The notes under the pieces: model-generated
Seen by the model: only the letters and a program-made list of their open reading frames with translations
Told to the model about the DNA's origin: nothing
The model's database searches: none
Assembly (NCBI GenBank): GCA_963995525.1
Contig: OZ023206.1
Location: 24,285,324 to 24,349,323, forward strand
Source: Escarpia spicata
Taxonomy: Eukaryota; Annelida; Polychaeta; Sabellida; Siboglinidae
Length of the DNA: 64,000 nucleotides
Direction of reading: 5' to 3'
Shown here: positions 34,583 to 49,926 of the stretch, piece after piece
Position numbering within the stretch: the first letter of the stretch is position 1
Layout: every line of letters begins with the position of its first letter
Made by a program: the position numbers and the translations under genes

Positions 34583-36978
34583 ACAAGTCTGGACACCGTA
34601 ACAAAAGCAGCTAAAGCATATTGGGGTAAAATGTTGGAAATTAACACAGAAAGTTGTCTGGCTAGAATATCCGACTTCCACAATGCAACTATTTTGCATT
34701 AACCTATGTATGTCCTTCTTGAGGGACTGAATCCACGCGAGTACCTTGCATCAGTTTGTTGAAATGTATACTGTTTCATCTATAAAGTTCTTTTTTATGA
34801 GGTTGTTTATCTTCTAAGGTCGGACGAACACAACTTATTATACGTGTATTTTCATATTATGCCACGTTTTCGTATTAATTCTTAGTAAGTACGCCTATAT
34901 AATCTACACTGACAACCCATCGCCGTCTTGTCGTTCTTGTATTTATATTCCTATTTGTTGTTGTCGTTGCAATTAGAAACTTGACAAGAATCTCCAGGTT
35001 AGGGTGTTTTGTTCACCTGTGACACCAGCATATTTGGCCTCATCATGGCAATGACTGATAAATATCAGGAAAGAGTACAGGTTTGGCAAAACAAGTGGAC
35101 AGAAATAACTGCGAGAATGAGTAGGCTGTATGACACGAGGGAGGAAGTGTAAAAGGAAGTCTTCGGAAGAAACTCTCGAGATCCCCAGAACAGGAAATAC
35201 AAATTCGTAGGAAATATATGGAGTGGAACATGTATATGTATACCTATGTGATGCTTAGTCTGCCATAGGTGCACACAAACATACACCAACAATTCGTAGA
35301 CGGATATCACGTGGTGAGGCGACAGGAATGTCTACAAATGGCATTATTAAGCACGTGGGCAATGTTACCTGTGACGATATTTTTTGGAAGTCTGACAAGT
35401 GGAAGGGAATGACAGAGACTCGGTCAGTGTTTGATAATTGTCATTTCTAAAGAACTAGCAACAAGGTCATGATGAAGTTAAGAGGTATCTCGCACGAAAC
35501 TAGTTACCAAAAAATTTCTTGTGGACAGCTACCCAAACTAGATAAGGCCTGGCCACTCTTGATCTAATCAGCTATCAAAGTGTGGGAAAGAGAGGGAACA
35601 AGGAAGGAGGCAGTGAGAGAGGGATATGAAGGGAGTGATGTGGTAAGGTGATGGGAGAGGAGAATATAGCCATTCATTCACAATCCCTCACTGCTTAACT
35701 TCTAATTAAATTACAACACAGGAAGGAGTCTGTGTTGAACGAAAATATGAAGTTGGAGAACATATTCTAGGTTCGGTGGCTGTGTAACATAGGAGAAGGT
35801 TCACCAGCAGGAAAGCTGACCAACGGTGGCACATGGCTCACAAACAGAAGTCGTTATCAAGTATGAATCTGTGATGGTAGAGCCACATCTGCAATTTAAC
35901 AAAACTGATATGTATGGGGAACGCAAGGACAACCTTCTTCCATTGGTCAAAATATGAACGTTTTATTAAGTGGCCAACAATGGTTGAATAATCCTCCTTT
36001 CCCTGCAAGTCAATAAGGTGATCCGTTCTGATGCTATCTGGAACGCCGTGCATGGAAACAACTAAAAAGCCACAGCTGGTGCCCAGTATTTCTGGATGAT
36101 GGTGTTCTACTTGATCGCCTACATGCTCGAGAGACAGTGCATGTGAGTGTGAATCAGCAATTGCATAAATGCGAGACAAAAAATATGGTGCAGCTGCAAT
36201 TATCTTCGATAGCTACCCCGACGAACCACAAAAAAGAGGATACACACCTGAGGAAAACAGCGGCTTGGGTATGTGTGACAGTGCACTTTACTAGCACAGC
36301 ACTTGCGTGCCAGCAACCACACGCTGTGGCTGCATACACACAATTCTGAGGGACACTGCTGAATAGAGACATGGTAAAGCACACAAAAAATACACTCTTG
36401 TTCCATGCTATTATAGCAGATAAATATTTCACTTTGGATTGGTTAAATGCAGCCCTGTGCAGATTTCCCTACACTTACCTGGAAAATCAATGCCAGAAAT
36501 TATTTAGAAAAATTATCTTGTTAATAGTAACATAACTTGACAATAAGGTTTTGTACCCACTGGCCCCCAAAAAGTTACTGGCCCGGATTTTGTAAAAAAA
36601 AAATGTTGATACCGAGGTGCCTGTCTGTCGTTTCACTGAAGAAGTCCACAGAGTCTAAGGTTCACTTGGAGCGACGTCATGCTTACTTTTCCGAAGTTCT
36701 TAATTATTTACACATATTTTACGAAATTGAGATAGCGACTATAAGAAGTGATAACGCAAAGTTAAATGAAGAGTTTTAATCGTGGTTTCACTCTGCAGTC
36801 TGTTATTTATGCAAAATCTGAGACGTCACCAACTTATTTTCTCCCGTCAGCACATAAAAATCATTTCTTGGTTTTGGCGTGCCTGAAGGTCAGGCACATT
36901 ATACCATGATAAATGTGCATCTGAACGAACGCCGATACCATGTGTATCACGTTATCAATATGACTGGCGATGACCGAT
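34583..36978. other. Intergenic, only weak coding hints
   Basis: On the plus strand at 35045-35153 a 35-codon frame (start MAMTDKYQERVQVWQNKW) looks helical and charged. It ends in TAA and stays open afterwards (KEVFGRNSRDPQNRKYKF). On the minus strand 35838-36179 has a 113-codon frame without a recognisable domain. I cannot support a gene from either. Confidence 0.4.
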
Positions 36979-37186
36979 GCTGATGTAAAAAACGCGTTGG
37001 TGTGCGACAATGTGAACGCTGTCCAGAGTTTTTGCTCTCGCTCCGCCCAAGGCACAGTTGTATTACTAGATCCACCGCTGCAGTCATGGTCTTTAGCGAT
37101 GCTGAAATGTTTGATAGTATAACAAATTTCCTTGATGCCTTTCCATTATGGAATATTATATGCACTAGCGTTTTATTGTGCAGACA

Positions 37187-39072
37187 GTTTAGATTGCCTG
37201 CATTCCATAGCCAATGTGTAACAAGACCGCGTATTGGGTGAATAATTAATTACCCCCGCCATTCGCCAATCACGCGGGCGGATACAAATGAGTTTGGCAG
37301 TGCATACACGTCATTCCTGAGTTTGCCGTTTTTTAATTAACTATAACAAAAATTTTACAAAACAAACATTGATTTAAATAACAAATAAAAAAGATTAGGC
37401 TTTAGGGTTGTCCTATTTTTTTTAGGTAGGATCGGGTTACCGGAAACACTATGGTGATCAATCGAATTGAAACCAGTGGCCCGGAGGGCCAGTAAAATAT
37501 TAAAACTAGGGGCCCGAACTGGTCTGACAGCCTCAAAACTGCGCCGGGCCAGCAGGCCAGTGTTAATGTCGAGGCCTGAGTATGGTAAAACAAACGTCAG
37601 CAGCATTGCTTACTTTGGTCAGTGTGCTACCCTTTATTCTCGTACCTCAAAATGATCAGAAGTGACAACATTTTGTGCGAATTTGTCAAATAAACCACAT
37701 GATTGTCAGTGACTGTACATATGTAAATGTTATGGAAAAGTTGGAGCAAGCCATATACACACACCATACGCATTACCTGCTGCACATGCTTGACCAGATG
37801 AGACTATGTGGGCCTTGCAGACACCATTGGTGCCCCAGGTTTTAAACAAAGCATGCCTTCTTCAAGGGAATAAAATGCAAATCCTACAGAAACTTGCTGA
37901 AAAACCTCAGTAAGAAATACTAAGTGTGGCTTTGTTATAAGCAACTTGGTGCTAATGGCATGCGGTCACAAAATGTTGTGTACAATGGTGATGGTATAGG
38001 GAATGGAGGTGAAGTAGATGTCAGGTCAGACTATCCCGAGTTAGTAACGAGCATGAAACACATATGTCCAGATGCTATTCATGGAAACCCATATCATGGT
38101 TGTGAATAAACCGAAATACATGGTCTTCATTACAAGAAAGGATGCGTTATCTTGCTCATTTACGAACATGGGCAACCCCTGTTTGACAGGTTTGACAGCA
38201 TTCTTGTAGTAAATGAAGATAAATACTTCATTTGTGAACTGCTTGAAACAGAGAACTTTGAGTCTCACATCCTTTCATACATTTTTAAGCCCGTGTAATT
38301 TTAGACTCACTGGGACGCCGTAGTTTTCGTGATTTTTGCGTTAAGCCACTACATTTTGTATAAGTATAAAGCGTATGTTGAACCTTGATTTCTTTCAAAG
38401 CATCAATAATTGACATAATCTAGACAGTTTTGACATGTATGCCAGACATGACTATCCATGGTTATCTTTGCCTTACGCCTCTTGATCCGCGACACTACGG
38501 TTATCTTTGAAGTATCATATATAATCCATTAATAATGACAGAAAGACAATTCTGGTATCGAATGAAAGATATGATGCTGCAGAGAGTTATGTATTATTAT
38601 ATTGATCTGAACGATGCCATGGGATCAAGGGAAATTGATATATTTGACAAAAATAATGATGTCATCTATGCGGTCACGAGTGAGAATAGGGTATAGTTAG
38701 TTTATGCTAATTAGGGCACATGCCATAATAGTAAATATCTATCGAATTATATTATAATGATCAGCAGATGAAAATCTTCAATTGGACATATTATATGTAC
38801 GTATTGAAACATACATGACCATACAATGACGATTGTGGTGTGTGGGTGATTAAATACCACGCGACATTAACGACACATACCATATTACAGGGTACCATCC
38901 AAGATAAGTTGGAAATGGGTAGTGAGACCCAACGTTTTCACTGTTACCACTTGAAATAATCATCAAGGGACCCAAAAGCTTAAAAAAACATGGGTTGGTA
39001 TAGTTGTGGGGGGTGCACGAGGGGCATATCTGGCCCATGGCCTAAAACGTTTACCAGTTTTTATGTGTGGGA
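37187..39072. other. 1.9-kb segment present only in copy B
   Basis: The homology to copy A stops after CAGACA (37186) and resumes at GATATTTTAC (39073). I found no inverted termini or clear target duplication. The segment contains a transposon-type ORF fragment (38110-38298) and GC-richer sequence near 37470-37570. It may be an insertion in B or a deletion in A. Confidence 0.8.
38110..38298 (+). pseudogene. ORF fragment of a multi-copy, probably mobile-element protein
   Basis: After an upstream stop, 62 codons read TEIHGLHYKKGCVILLIYEH, LFDRFDSILVV, KYFICELLETENFESH and a C-terminal YIFKPV before TAA. A HG..Y..G......Y....P.F..I..I.V.......C..L.T..F..H...Y pattern recurs at the C-terminal side of long uncharacterised ORFs in fish and invertebrate genomes that I associate with transposable elements (recalled, unverified). 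Only this domain remains, without start or partner exons. Confidence 0.45.
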
Positions 39073-39319
39073 TATTTTACTTCCTCTTTATAAACCAGGG
39101 CGACCAACTGTCGAAATACACAGATACAGTGGGTATGTCGACATTGCCAACGTTTCGAAAAGGCAGGAAGTGGATTCGAACGCTGATGCTCTCGGGAACA
39201 TGATTGACAGTAGCTCTGCTCAGGGGTGGCAAAGGAAACCTTCGTTGTTCATATCCCTTTTTGGTGAATTACAGATCAGATTCAAAGACAGAGGTGAAAC
39301 CGTCGCAGATAGTCTTACA

Positions 39320-41114
<1,795 letters not shown>

Positions 41115-42287
41115 ATTCTCAAGGCACATAGGAGTACAGCGTCGTGTGTGAGGGCGACAGGCGGTTCAGTCTAGAGTCTAGAGTGATCGACAAAGAAGAA
41201 TGCGTTTCTCTTTAAATAGAGAAACTCAAGTGTGTTGCACACCATAGCATAGCATACTCCTACGACGAGAGCATCTGACCAGGCATAATCACGTGGCATA
41301 TGTGACATTCGCGGCTGTGTTATGCTATAATGACTGCATAGCTCCCTCTGAAGAAACAAGCTGTCTTGTCAGACACCTTCTCCCAACAGGATGCTACGCG
41401 AAGTATCAAGGGTTACCATAAATTAACGTATTTTGTCACTGTGCTTTTTTGATTTCAACACATTTTACTATTGTTCATGTATCTGGCAATGGTGCTACGT
41501 ATACAACTAAAAATGTACCCACGTACGTCGTGACGATGGTGGATATACTTTCAGTGCGTGTCACAAACGCCGATATTTGACGCCAAGCTATCGCGCTTTT
41601 TCATTGCTGGATATAGGACAGGGCAGATGACACAGTTCTGAGGGGTTTCATAATATAATTTATGGGGGCATCCAAAACACAACATTTGTGTAATAATGTG
41701 CTTGGGGTCGAAACATTTTAGACGTTGCCAGTGATTTACAAAAAGGTGTTGTTTTAAATGGACAAATGTCGTATTTTTCTGGGAAATTCCCATTGTAGAA
41801 GGTTGGGAGGACATAGCTATTGTGATACGATACCCGGTCAATCGTTGTCCAGAGGGATCTATAGTCCTAAATCCTGCTACAGTTATACAATCCGTAAAAC
41901 ACCGTTAGTTAGAGTTTAATTTATATAGTAATATAACGTCTTCGCCAAACTCAAATTCCAGTGTTATCTAATGCATGAATTTCAACAATAATGATTACAC
42001 AGTCCCAAATCCTTCGCTTCACGTTACCAGTTTCTGAGCAGCAGCAATGGCAGAGGGGCGGCACTGGCAACGCTTATTTTTGTAACATTGCTTACAAGGT
42101 TACGATGAATTCGGTGGTTGTGATGTTAGTCGGCGTACAGGAATCTGGCATGCCTCAATACAATCATTAGGGAAATCACTAGGGCAATTAAGTCAATTAA
42201 GACAACTGGATAATTAATACCCACTCCTTGAGAAAGTAGCCTCAGTCTCCATTGTTTATTCAATCAGCAAGACACCGTTATTTACAG

Positions 42288-43764
42288 TCATCATCATCAT
42301 TTTGCAGCCGTAGTAGCCCATGGTTGGGCGAAGGCCTCAGCATGTCTTTTCCAAATCTGCCTGTCTTGCACTATCCTCTGCCAGATGGTACCCTTCCAGT
42401 ATTCGTCTAGTTCGTCTCTCCACCGTCTCGCCGGTCTTCCTCTTGATCGTTTCCCTTCGTAAGGTTTCCAGGTTGTGATACGCGATGTCCATCAGTTATC
42501 TCGTAGTCTGCTGATGTGCCCTGCCCAGGTCCACATCTGTCTTCTGATTTGTTCTATCACGTCTATGACCTGTGTCTTCTGCCTTACCCAGATGTTTGTT
42601 TTTCTCTCCCGATATTTGATGCTTAACATACTTCTTTCCATCTTCGTTTGTGCAGCTGCTAGCTTGTTCTTTGCCTGGATGGTGAGTGCCCATGTTTCCG
42701 CGCCGTATGTCATCGCTGGAAGTACACATGAGTTGAAGACTTGTCTCTTCAAGCAGGTTCCAAAGTTACCCTTGAAGATGTCGCGGTGTTTGGCGAATGC
42801 TGTCCAGCCGGCAGTGATCCTTCTTTGAATCTCCTTGTCTTGGTTTTTGTCTATGATACTGTATCGCTGTCCGAGATAGACGTAGCTTTCAACGTTCTCT
42901 ATTTGCGTCGTGTTGATATATATTGGTGTGTCATTTTCTAGCATCACTTTTGTCTTCGAGATGTTCATCTTGTTTTTCACTTTCATCAGCTAGCTCCTGT
43001 AGCATGTTTTGTAGTTCTTCCGGTGTAGTAGCGCATATGAGTATGTCGTCGGCGAAGCGAAGTTGGCTGAGATATTCTCCGTCTATCATCAAGCCTCTGG
43101 ATTCCCAGGTCAGTCTTCGGAATATGCTTTCGAGTGTTGCCGTGAACAGCTTGGGTGATATGGTGTCACCCTGTCGTACTCCTCTCCTGATGTTGATCTT
43201 TTGCTCTTTTTGTCTAGGTGGACTATCACCGAGCTGTTGGTGTGGATGTCTTTCAGGAGATCGATGTACACATCTACTATCCCCTGTTCTTGAAGGGATG
43301 TCAGTATTGCTTGAGTTTGCACCGAGTCGAAAGCCTTCTCGTAGTCGACGAAAGCGATGCAGAGCGGAATATTATATTCTCGGCATTTCTCTTTCAGTTG
43401 GTTTACGACGTGTATGTGGTCTGTCGTTGAGTACCTGCTTCTGAATCCTGCTTGCTCTCGTGGTTGGTTTTCGTCCAGTGTCTTCTCTAGTCTGTTCGTT
43501 AGTATCTTTGTGAGTAATTTGTAGATGTTTGATAACATACATATCGGTCTGTAGTTCTTCAAGTCTTTCTTATTTCCCTTCTTGAAGATTATCACCATCT
43601 TTGCGTTCTTCCAAGCGGTGGGTATTCGTCTTTCTGATAAGCATTTAGTATACGGCTTAGCCAGTGTCTTCGAGATGATATCTTCTTCTGCTTTTAATGT
43701 TTCAATGTTTACGTAGTCGTTGCCTGATGTCTTCCCATTCTTCATATCTCTTAGCGCAGCTTCC
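42288..43764 (-). mobile_element. 5'-truncated RTE-type LINE with 9-bp target-site duplication
   Basis: The minus strand codes for the reverse transcriptase of an RTE-clade LINE, ending in a (TGATGA)n tail at 42288-42300. TATTTACAG is duplicated on both sides (42279-42287 and 43765-43773). Copy A has a single uninterrupted TATTTACAG here, proving insertion after the segmental duplication. The element is truncated at its 5' end, so the endonuclease is missing. Confidence 0.93.
42330..43745 (-). pseudogene. RTE reverse transcriptase fragment, frameshifted
   Basis: Reading from 43745: GNDYVNIETLK, PTAWKNAKMVIIFKKGNKKD, NYRPICMLSNIYKLLTKIL, EQAGFRSRYSTTDHI and CIAFVDYEKAFDSV (catalytic Asp). After a frameshift near 43195 come GVRQGDTISP and LRFADDILICATTPEE (catalytic Ala-Asp-Asp near 43055). 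A second frameshift near 42985 leads to NISKTKVM, VESYVYLGQ, CVLPAMTYGAETW and MWTWAGHISR, then the RTE-typical RSRGRPARRWRDE tail. Two frameshifts and 5' truncation mean it is inactive. Confidence 0.9.
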
Positions 43765-44111
43765 TATTTACAGTATATGTAGCAATATCACGTCAGCGCC
43801 AAACTCAAATGTCTTTGTTATCCAAAGCATGTATATGAATTTCAACAATAACGATTATAGCATATGGAATGGCATAGTTTATTTGCAGAAACATTGCAAT
43901 CGAGAAATTCTGAAAACAAGTTATTATAAGAAACCTCCCAACATATTAGTCATGAAATTAACACTACTGCTCACTCACATGAAACAAGAATGCTAAAGTT
44001 TACTGTAAACTCAAATTCGAACTGTCGATGTTGCCTAAACTTTTTTGGAACGGAAGCTAAACCCATTCCGACCTTCTATGTTTTGCCAGTTAAGTTAAGC
44101 ATCGATGTTTA

Positions 44112-44442
44112 TCTTATATAAAAGTAAGGTAAGAGTAAGGCTTTGTATATCACGATATATAAGTCTCACCAAGACGTTTTACTCTTTACTGCCTAACTGA
44201 CCTGTTCAATCGAACACAATCTCCAATAATCTGGGAAGCATTCAGCCACGCAGCAATTACTGCATGAACGTATTCATACGCTTATATTCACCACTATCTA
44301 TAGCCAGGTACTCATCCATACAGCTGAGTGAACCGGTGCAGTGAAACGTGAACGAACTTGTCCAAGATACAAAACGGTTGTAAGAGACTTCGAATACTTC
44401 CTCGATTGAGAGTCCTATGCTCTAAACATTGCGCCACCAGAC
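44112..44442 (-). mobile_element. tRNA-derived SINE (copy B of the duplication)
   Basis: Orthologue of the SINE at 1976-2290 by duplication, with the same head and TTGGACAAGTT/CCTGGCTATAG body. It carries about 12 extra bases near 44160 (TAAGTCTCACCAAGA) absent from copy A. Confidence 0.75.
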
Positions 44443-45499
44443 TTGTCCGTAACGTTAGGAAAATATTTACATGGTACCAGTAATTGTTTGTGTTGGTTTT
44501 TACTATTGCCTTCAGTAGTAACTCACATGTACACTGAAAGAGTTAGTGCATAGAGTGCAGTTATTACCCCCTGGAATAGTCCAAGACTCAAAATAATTCA
44601 CCTGTGTATTTAAAAGAAACTCCACTTCAGCGAAAAAACCATTTGTGTGAGATATACGATGGCTGTACCAGGTGCCAACAGTTAGAATGAATTGGGATGT
44701 CATTCTTGTTCTCGCCGGCGGCAACACCTGCACGCATATTGTGCTATTTCAGGACAGGGTGCGGCAGCTTGTTGATAATGTGGAAGTGACCATAAAAAGC
44801 CATGTAAAATCACTGCACAGCAAGTGACATACTGAAGCTACAAAAACAGAAACACTCTGACAGGCGTCACAACAGGAGGGCTAACATCATACGTCATACC
44901 TGCGTGTGGACGATCTGCCAGTGACTGCATTCTTGTGAAGCGAGGAGACTTGCCACAGAAATGCGATCCTGGTGACTCGATCATGTCTAACAAATGTTTC
45001 AATGTGCAGGACAGTTTCGCCCCATTCAACATTCAAGTAAACATTCCAACATTTCTAAGAAAAACATCAACTCTCTATAAAAGCAATAATCAAAGTAATA
45101 AAAATAGCGTGAAAACGTGTGCATGTTGAGCGGGTCATTGGCCTGGCAAAACCTTACAAGATCTTAACTTCACCCATGAATGAAGTTGAAACAATCTTGG
45201 GTACACGCATAATTTGTGTCTGTTTCATGTTGGGTAATCATCGCACGTTACTAAAATTGAATAAAACCAACATCATTACGAGACCGACGGTCACAAGTAT
45301 CTTTATTAACCATAGCAACATGACTGCCTAAATTAAATCAAAATACCCATTTGACAGGTGAATAATTACAATGCCAGAATTAGTTAATGTGCCTAAATGT
45401 ACTTGGCAAGTACAATAATTAATTGGGAGTTAAATTATCTCACTTGGGCGTTATTTGATTCAACTAAGACATTCCAATTCCACTCTGAGCAATTCCACA

Positions 45500-46684
45500 A
45501 TTCATCATGCAGTGTGTGATTGCAAGTAAAAGTGCTTGTACAGATACTCCTTTCAGTAGTGGTCGTGGAATAGTTATTCTAACATTTTTAACATGTCATT
45601 TACAAGTGTGCCATCATACGGTACATCAACAAATACAAGGTTTACCAGTATGAAAATCACCAGATGGCATTGGGTTTTTCTGGTAATATGCATGTTGCCT
45701 TGCACCTGATACGCATAAGCATGATTTTTGTTCTGGAAAAGTGTTGTCACTTTGTGTAAGTCCTAAGTGTGGCACTGTTACATGTGTGATAGGTTTGCTT
45801 GTTTATGGGCATTTGACCTCTATTATTGTAGTGTCACCTACAATGCTATGTGGAGAGCAGGCCGGTAAGGTCGCTCTGAACAAACGACCAGACCACTGGT
45901 TGTTACACCACTGCCTGTTTTTTCACAGTAAGCTTTAACTGCAGTGCTTTCATACTTCCTCTTGTGCTAAGGTGGTGCTGCTGAAATGCTTTTTACCTGT
46001 TGTAGGCTCCGGGCAAATGTGTGTGCGTCAGTTCTCTCGGTCATCTTACAGATTCTCCCAAAGCGTGAGGCAGTCATGCGTGTTGTGCGCTCTGTATGCC
46101 ATAAACCTACAATCGTGTGCCCTCCGGTGACTTGCTCGATGTGTGTGGCCTGTTCCAGTGAAATTTGTGTGAGAGTGTCAACTTTTATATAATATTCTGA
46201 TGGTGTGAATGTGCAGTAGTCATGGTCGTTGTCAAATGCATGCATATTTGCATGAGTGGTGATATGCAACAGAGCCGGGTACACAATTGATGAAGCTGCA
46301 AAATTGACAGTGGCCTGTGATATTGGATTAAAGATGATATTGCTTTTGTTCATGGATATGTCTAAGTGTTCCGCCTTGACAGGTGACCCGTTCTGCAGGC
46401 GGCGTGGCCTGTGGAAAGACTGCACAATCTCTGTGCATGTTGACTCTAGTTCCATGCCTTTACCAGACGCATAGTCTAGCAAGGGAAAGAAAGCAGTACG
46501 GATGTGTTTGCAGTGTGCACACGGACCCATGTCGGCAGCACATTCACACTGTGTCTCAAGTATGCTGCCAAGCTTGTCCAGGCTCAAGTCCATATCAAAC
46601 GTGGTAGTACGGCGCATCTTGGCACGGCACTGTGTCCTCACGAATGTCTCATCCTTCTTGCAGAAGCGCACGAAACGGATAAAC
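45500..46684 (-). pseudogene. Decayed SWIM zinc-finger / YqaJ-type nuclease gene, copy B
   Basis: Duplicate of 3355-4568 with the same acceptor (AG just above 46684), SWIM cluster (CECAADMGPCAHCKH) and WHTERTTRMTASRFGRICK motif, and the same TAG after 234 codons. Relative to copy A it lacks 15 residues after NPISQA and has three-residue gains after QSFH and after ATH; all are multiples of three. In the nuclease half it has lost about 10 further bases just after EVKCP, which creates an immediate stop. The broken nuclease half therefore continued to decay after the duplication. Confidence 0.75.
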
Positions 46685-47493
46685 CTGAAAGATGATTTAT
46701 CAGCTTAAATGTTCAGTGTATACTTATTCACATGCATAGAACAGATAGCCCTAGAAGATATTGTAGCAATTGAAGTGTAGAAACTTGTTTCAGTAGTAAA
46801 CTAATAGACACAAGGTTGTCTGGTAAAGTCAATCGCAACACTAAGCATTCATAATAGTATTAAAGTTCCAATTAATGTATGTAGACGTAAAGCATACTAC
46901 AACGTGAGCCATCAAGCATTTCACTGTCCCATTTTTATAAAGTGTGTGTTATGTGCAGGCAACAACAGTATGTGAACATATTTAGTATCTACATATTTTG
47001 TTTTAAACACAATGTTTCAACTACCTGGCATCATAAAGCTATTTTGCATTTATGTTGAAGCTGGTTCCTGATGGGTGGCGACAGTGGTCAATTGCATGAG
47101 AAGATATTGGCGGTAGAAGAGTGTTCCCTGTACACATATGTATAGTTGGTTGCAAGGGGTACGGACATGTGTTAGTCATCATCATGGTTGAGATCACTGG
47201 CGGAACAACCAAAATTGCTGTTCCGGTCATATGTCTTCATCTATGAAATATGCAGTGTAAATTATACTAATAGTACTATATAGTCGTAAAGGAAAACAGT
47301 AACACTCGTAGTAACCAGTGGCATAACTACAATATATCAACACACATAGACTTTATTGACACCATGCAATTATTTATAGTAACTAATTTTATAGGATATT
47401 AAAAATAGTGATATTTTGTAAGTTACCTAAATGTATGCATGCCACAAACATATATTAACACAAGACAAGCCAGCGCACACGGTCATGTTCATG

Positions 47494-47622
47494 TCAGAGC
47501 TTAGAGCAAACAACACAAGCAAATATGCTACTATTATACATGTGTTTGCAAGTATGAACATTCCGGTGATTAGGCACATGTCCATTCTCAACTATGGCTT
47601 GACTACACACTCGGCACACGTT
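47494..47622 (-). pseudogene. Possible zinc-finger exon fragment, copy B
   Basis: Counterpart of 5378-5506 with both CxxC pairs preserved and a TGA where copy A has TAA. Same caveats as copy A. Confidence 0.3.
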
Positions 47623-48960
47623 CACACTTGCTTAACAAAAACTGGATGCCTGATTTGCCAAGATAATTTGCTCAATTTGTGTGTATTGACTAAATGCGCT
47701 AACGACATCTATTCAGCCATGCCACTGGTGCTCAATGAGGAGTCAATAGCAATTACGTAACCTTACGTAAATAAGCCCCAGTTATTTACTTGACTTGATT
47801 TACCCTTTGGACTATTAGTACTTGGTACTACATACCAAATTAAAGGCCTTGAATCCGATATCCCATTGGTCTTTTTCCAGTGTGGCACAGCAGATTTAAT
47901 AGCGAAGAATATCACACAGTCGCAAATGCGTAAAGTCTATTGTAATTATTATATACGATTTGATTTTGTCCGATGTGGCTATTAAAGTTTTTAGTGTACC
48001 AATTAAAAAAGCACGATAATTAATTTCTAAGGAATTGTTCGTCTTTGGTGAACATAATCCTAGAAAGTCAGTTTCGTTTGCGGCAATTTCCCGCAAATCG
48101 GCTCAGTGTGTTAGAATTCCCGGCCACCAAACTGAATGTGGGCAACTATATTTGACGAAAGTTTCATATTTCCACATAGTCGTTTTTGCCGTTTATTATT
48201 AATTATTTTATCAAAATTTTGTAAGTGAACAATCATAATGATTACAATTAATTTATTCATATCACCTTATACTAAAAAGATTGTCATATGTCACAGAAGT
48301 AATTTAAGCAATGTTTGTGCGAACCTAACTATTTTTGCAGGGCATATCAAATGAACTGACCAACTGGATATCGGATTAAGGGTCTTTAACCGAACTCGTT
48401 AGTACTCAAGAAGTCATCTGTAATATATAATACTAAATTCATTTTTCACGCGCCGTTGTCTGAATATGTCTGCATAACTAATTTCTACTTATTGTATTAT
48501 CGTTCCGCGTGCGAATTACCGTCCAATCAACTCCTTTTTGCGGCCTGATCGTTTCGCCCCTCGCTTTCCAAGTTCTTATCAAAACACTCTTAGATCACCG
48601 TTTGGAACTCACGCACAATAACAAAACGACCGAACGTGGTATAACCGCTCGAGGCGAGCGGCGCCGCGTAGCGGGTAACAGCGCTCGCCTCCTCAATGTA
48701 TGCTAAATTTACCAATTAAACTCTGCACACATTAGTCACGCTTACCCAACTCTCGACTGGCTGCGTGATTTCGCCAGGAACAGAGTCTAGCTCAGAATCG
48801 CGTTTTGACTGCTCACTGCAAGTTAGCACGCCTATCCCCCCAGAATGTTTATATATTATGTATGTTTTCGATAACGAAATTAAATTACGAAGTAGTGCCC
48901 GAAATAGTATTATACAAAATAATAGTCCATCTTAAACTAAATGAACACAAACAAAAGTTT

Positions 48961-49042
48961 CGAGTACTCTACGGATTTCGAACCGAGAACCTTAAACATT
49001 TTTGCTCAACACGCTACCGACTTAGCCACCAAGATCTACACG
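48961..49042 (-). repeat. tRNA-like element, copy B
   Basis: Same box A (TGGCTAAGTCGG) and box-B-like (GGTTCGAAATCC) sequences as at 6845-6926; identical over this span by eye. Confidence 0.5.
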
Positions 49043-49566
49043 TTTTGGTTGTTCTTTGGCGACTACATATATTAGTTAGCAGTCCGACCTTTGCGCGCGA
49101 CATCGATCGCACTTTGTTTAGTTAAATTTGTCCTTGTCTTATGTTTATATCATGCTTATTCACACTTAGTTGTTTGTTTCTGCTCGAGCACAAGCAAATA
49201 ACGTCAATACGGGATAGTTGGCAGCCACGAGAGCTGCCACCTAGTGAATATGCATGTGATTAAAAGGCACTAAACTACGAAAAAAACGTTTACTATAGTT
49301 TTAATTTGTGTGTGACATGTTTCAATATAAGGTTAATGTTGAAAAGTTGTCATAATATAATAGTATCTGATAACATGTATCCATATTTAATTTGTTATTT
49401 CTTAGTTGGCATGAGAGCCAATCACCGTCTCTACCCGAATCTAGGGTAAAGCCACCTACCGGTAACATTGGTAGGGCCACAGTGAGAAGCAAACAAGTGC
49501 TGCCACCTAACGGCGCATTGGTAATCAAGGGTATGCACACATAGGATGTAACTGTGTGTAGATTAG

Positions 49567-49659
49567 ATGGCGTCTCGGTACGGATTTTCGGATTTTTCTT
49601 CTGATGACGAAAACCAAATGGATTCAGAAGTAGCTGGTTACCGGTTTCAACCACAATGA
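49567..49659 (+). pseudogene. Acidic N-terminal exon-like ORF (GYRFQP type), copy B
   Basis: Same 30-codon frame as at 7451-7543 with only a synonymous change visible (TCG to TCA in MDS). Confidence 0.35.
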
Positions 49660-49854
49660 CAAGGGCCTGTGTTACGAGGTAGGCGAGAGGCGCGTGCAGG
49701 TGAGCACGACAAGGAAGACCCACGGGCAGTGACGCGGGAAGAAAATTCACATGGGGGGGCCAACGGAGCTTCAGCACCATTGAAAATTGATCGCCGCCGC
49801 ATATCTTCACATATATTGTGACTATATCGGTTGGCTCGACTGTGACATCGGAAG

Positions 49855-49926
49855 GCGGTGGGGGAGGGTGGACGAGGGACGGGGGACGGGGACGGGGACG
49901 GGGGACGGGGACGGGGACGGGGGGAG
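49855..49926 (+). repeat. G-rich minisatellite (GGGGAC type), copy B
   Basis: Same locus as 7740-7803 but with additional GGGGAC units and point differences, showing repeat-length change since the duplication. Strong G-quadruplex potential. Confidence 0.85.
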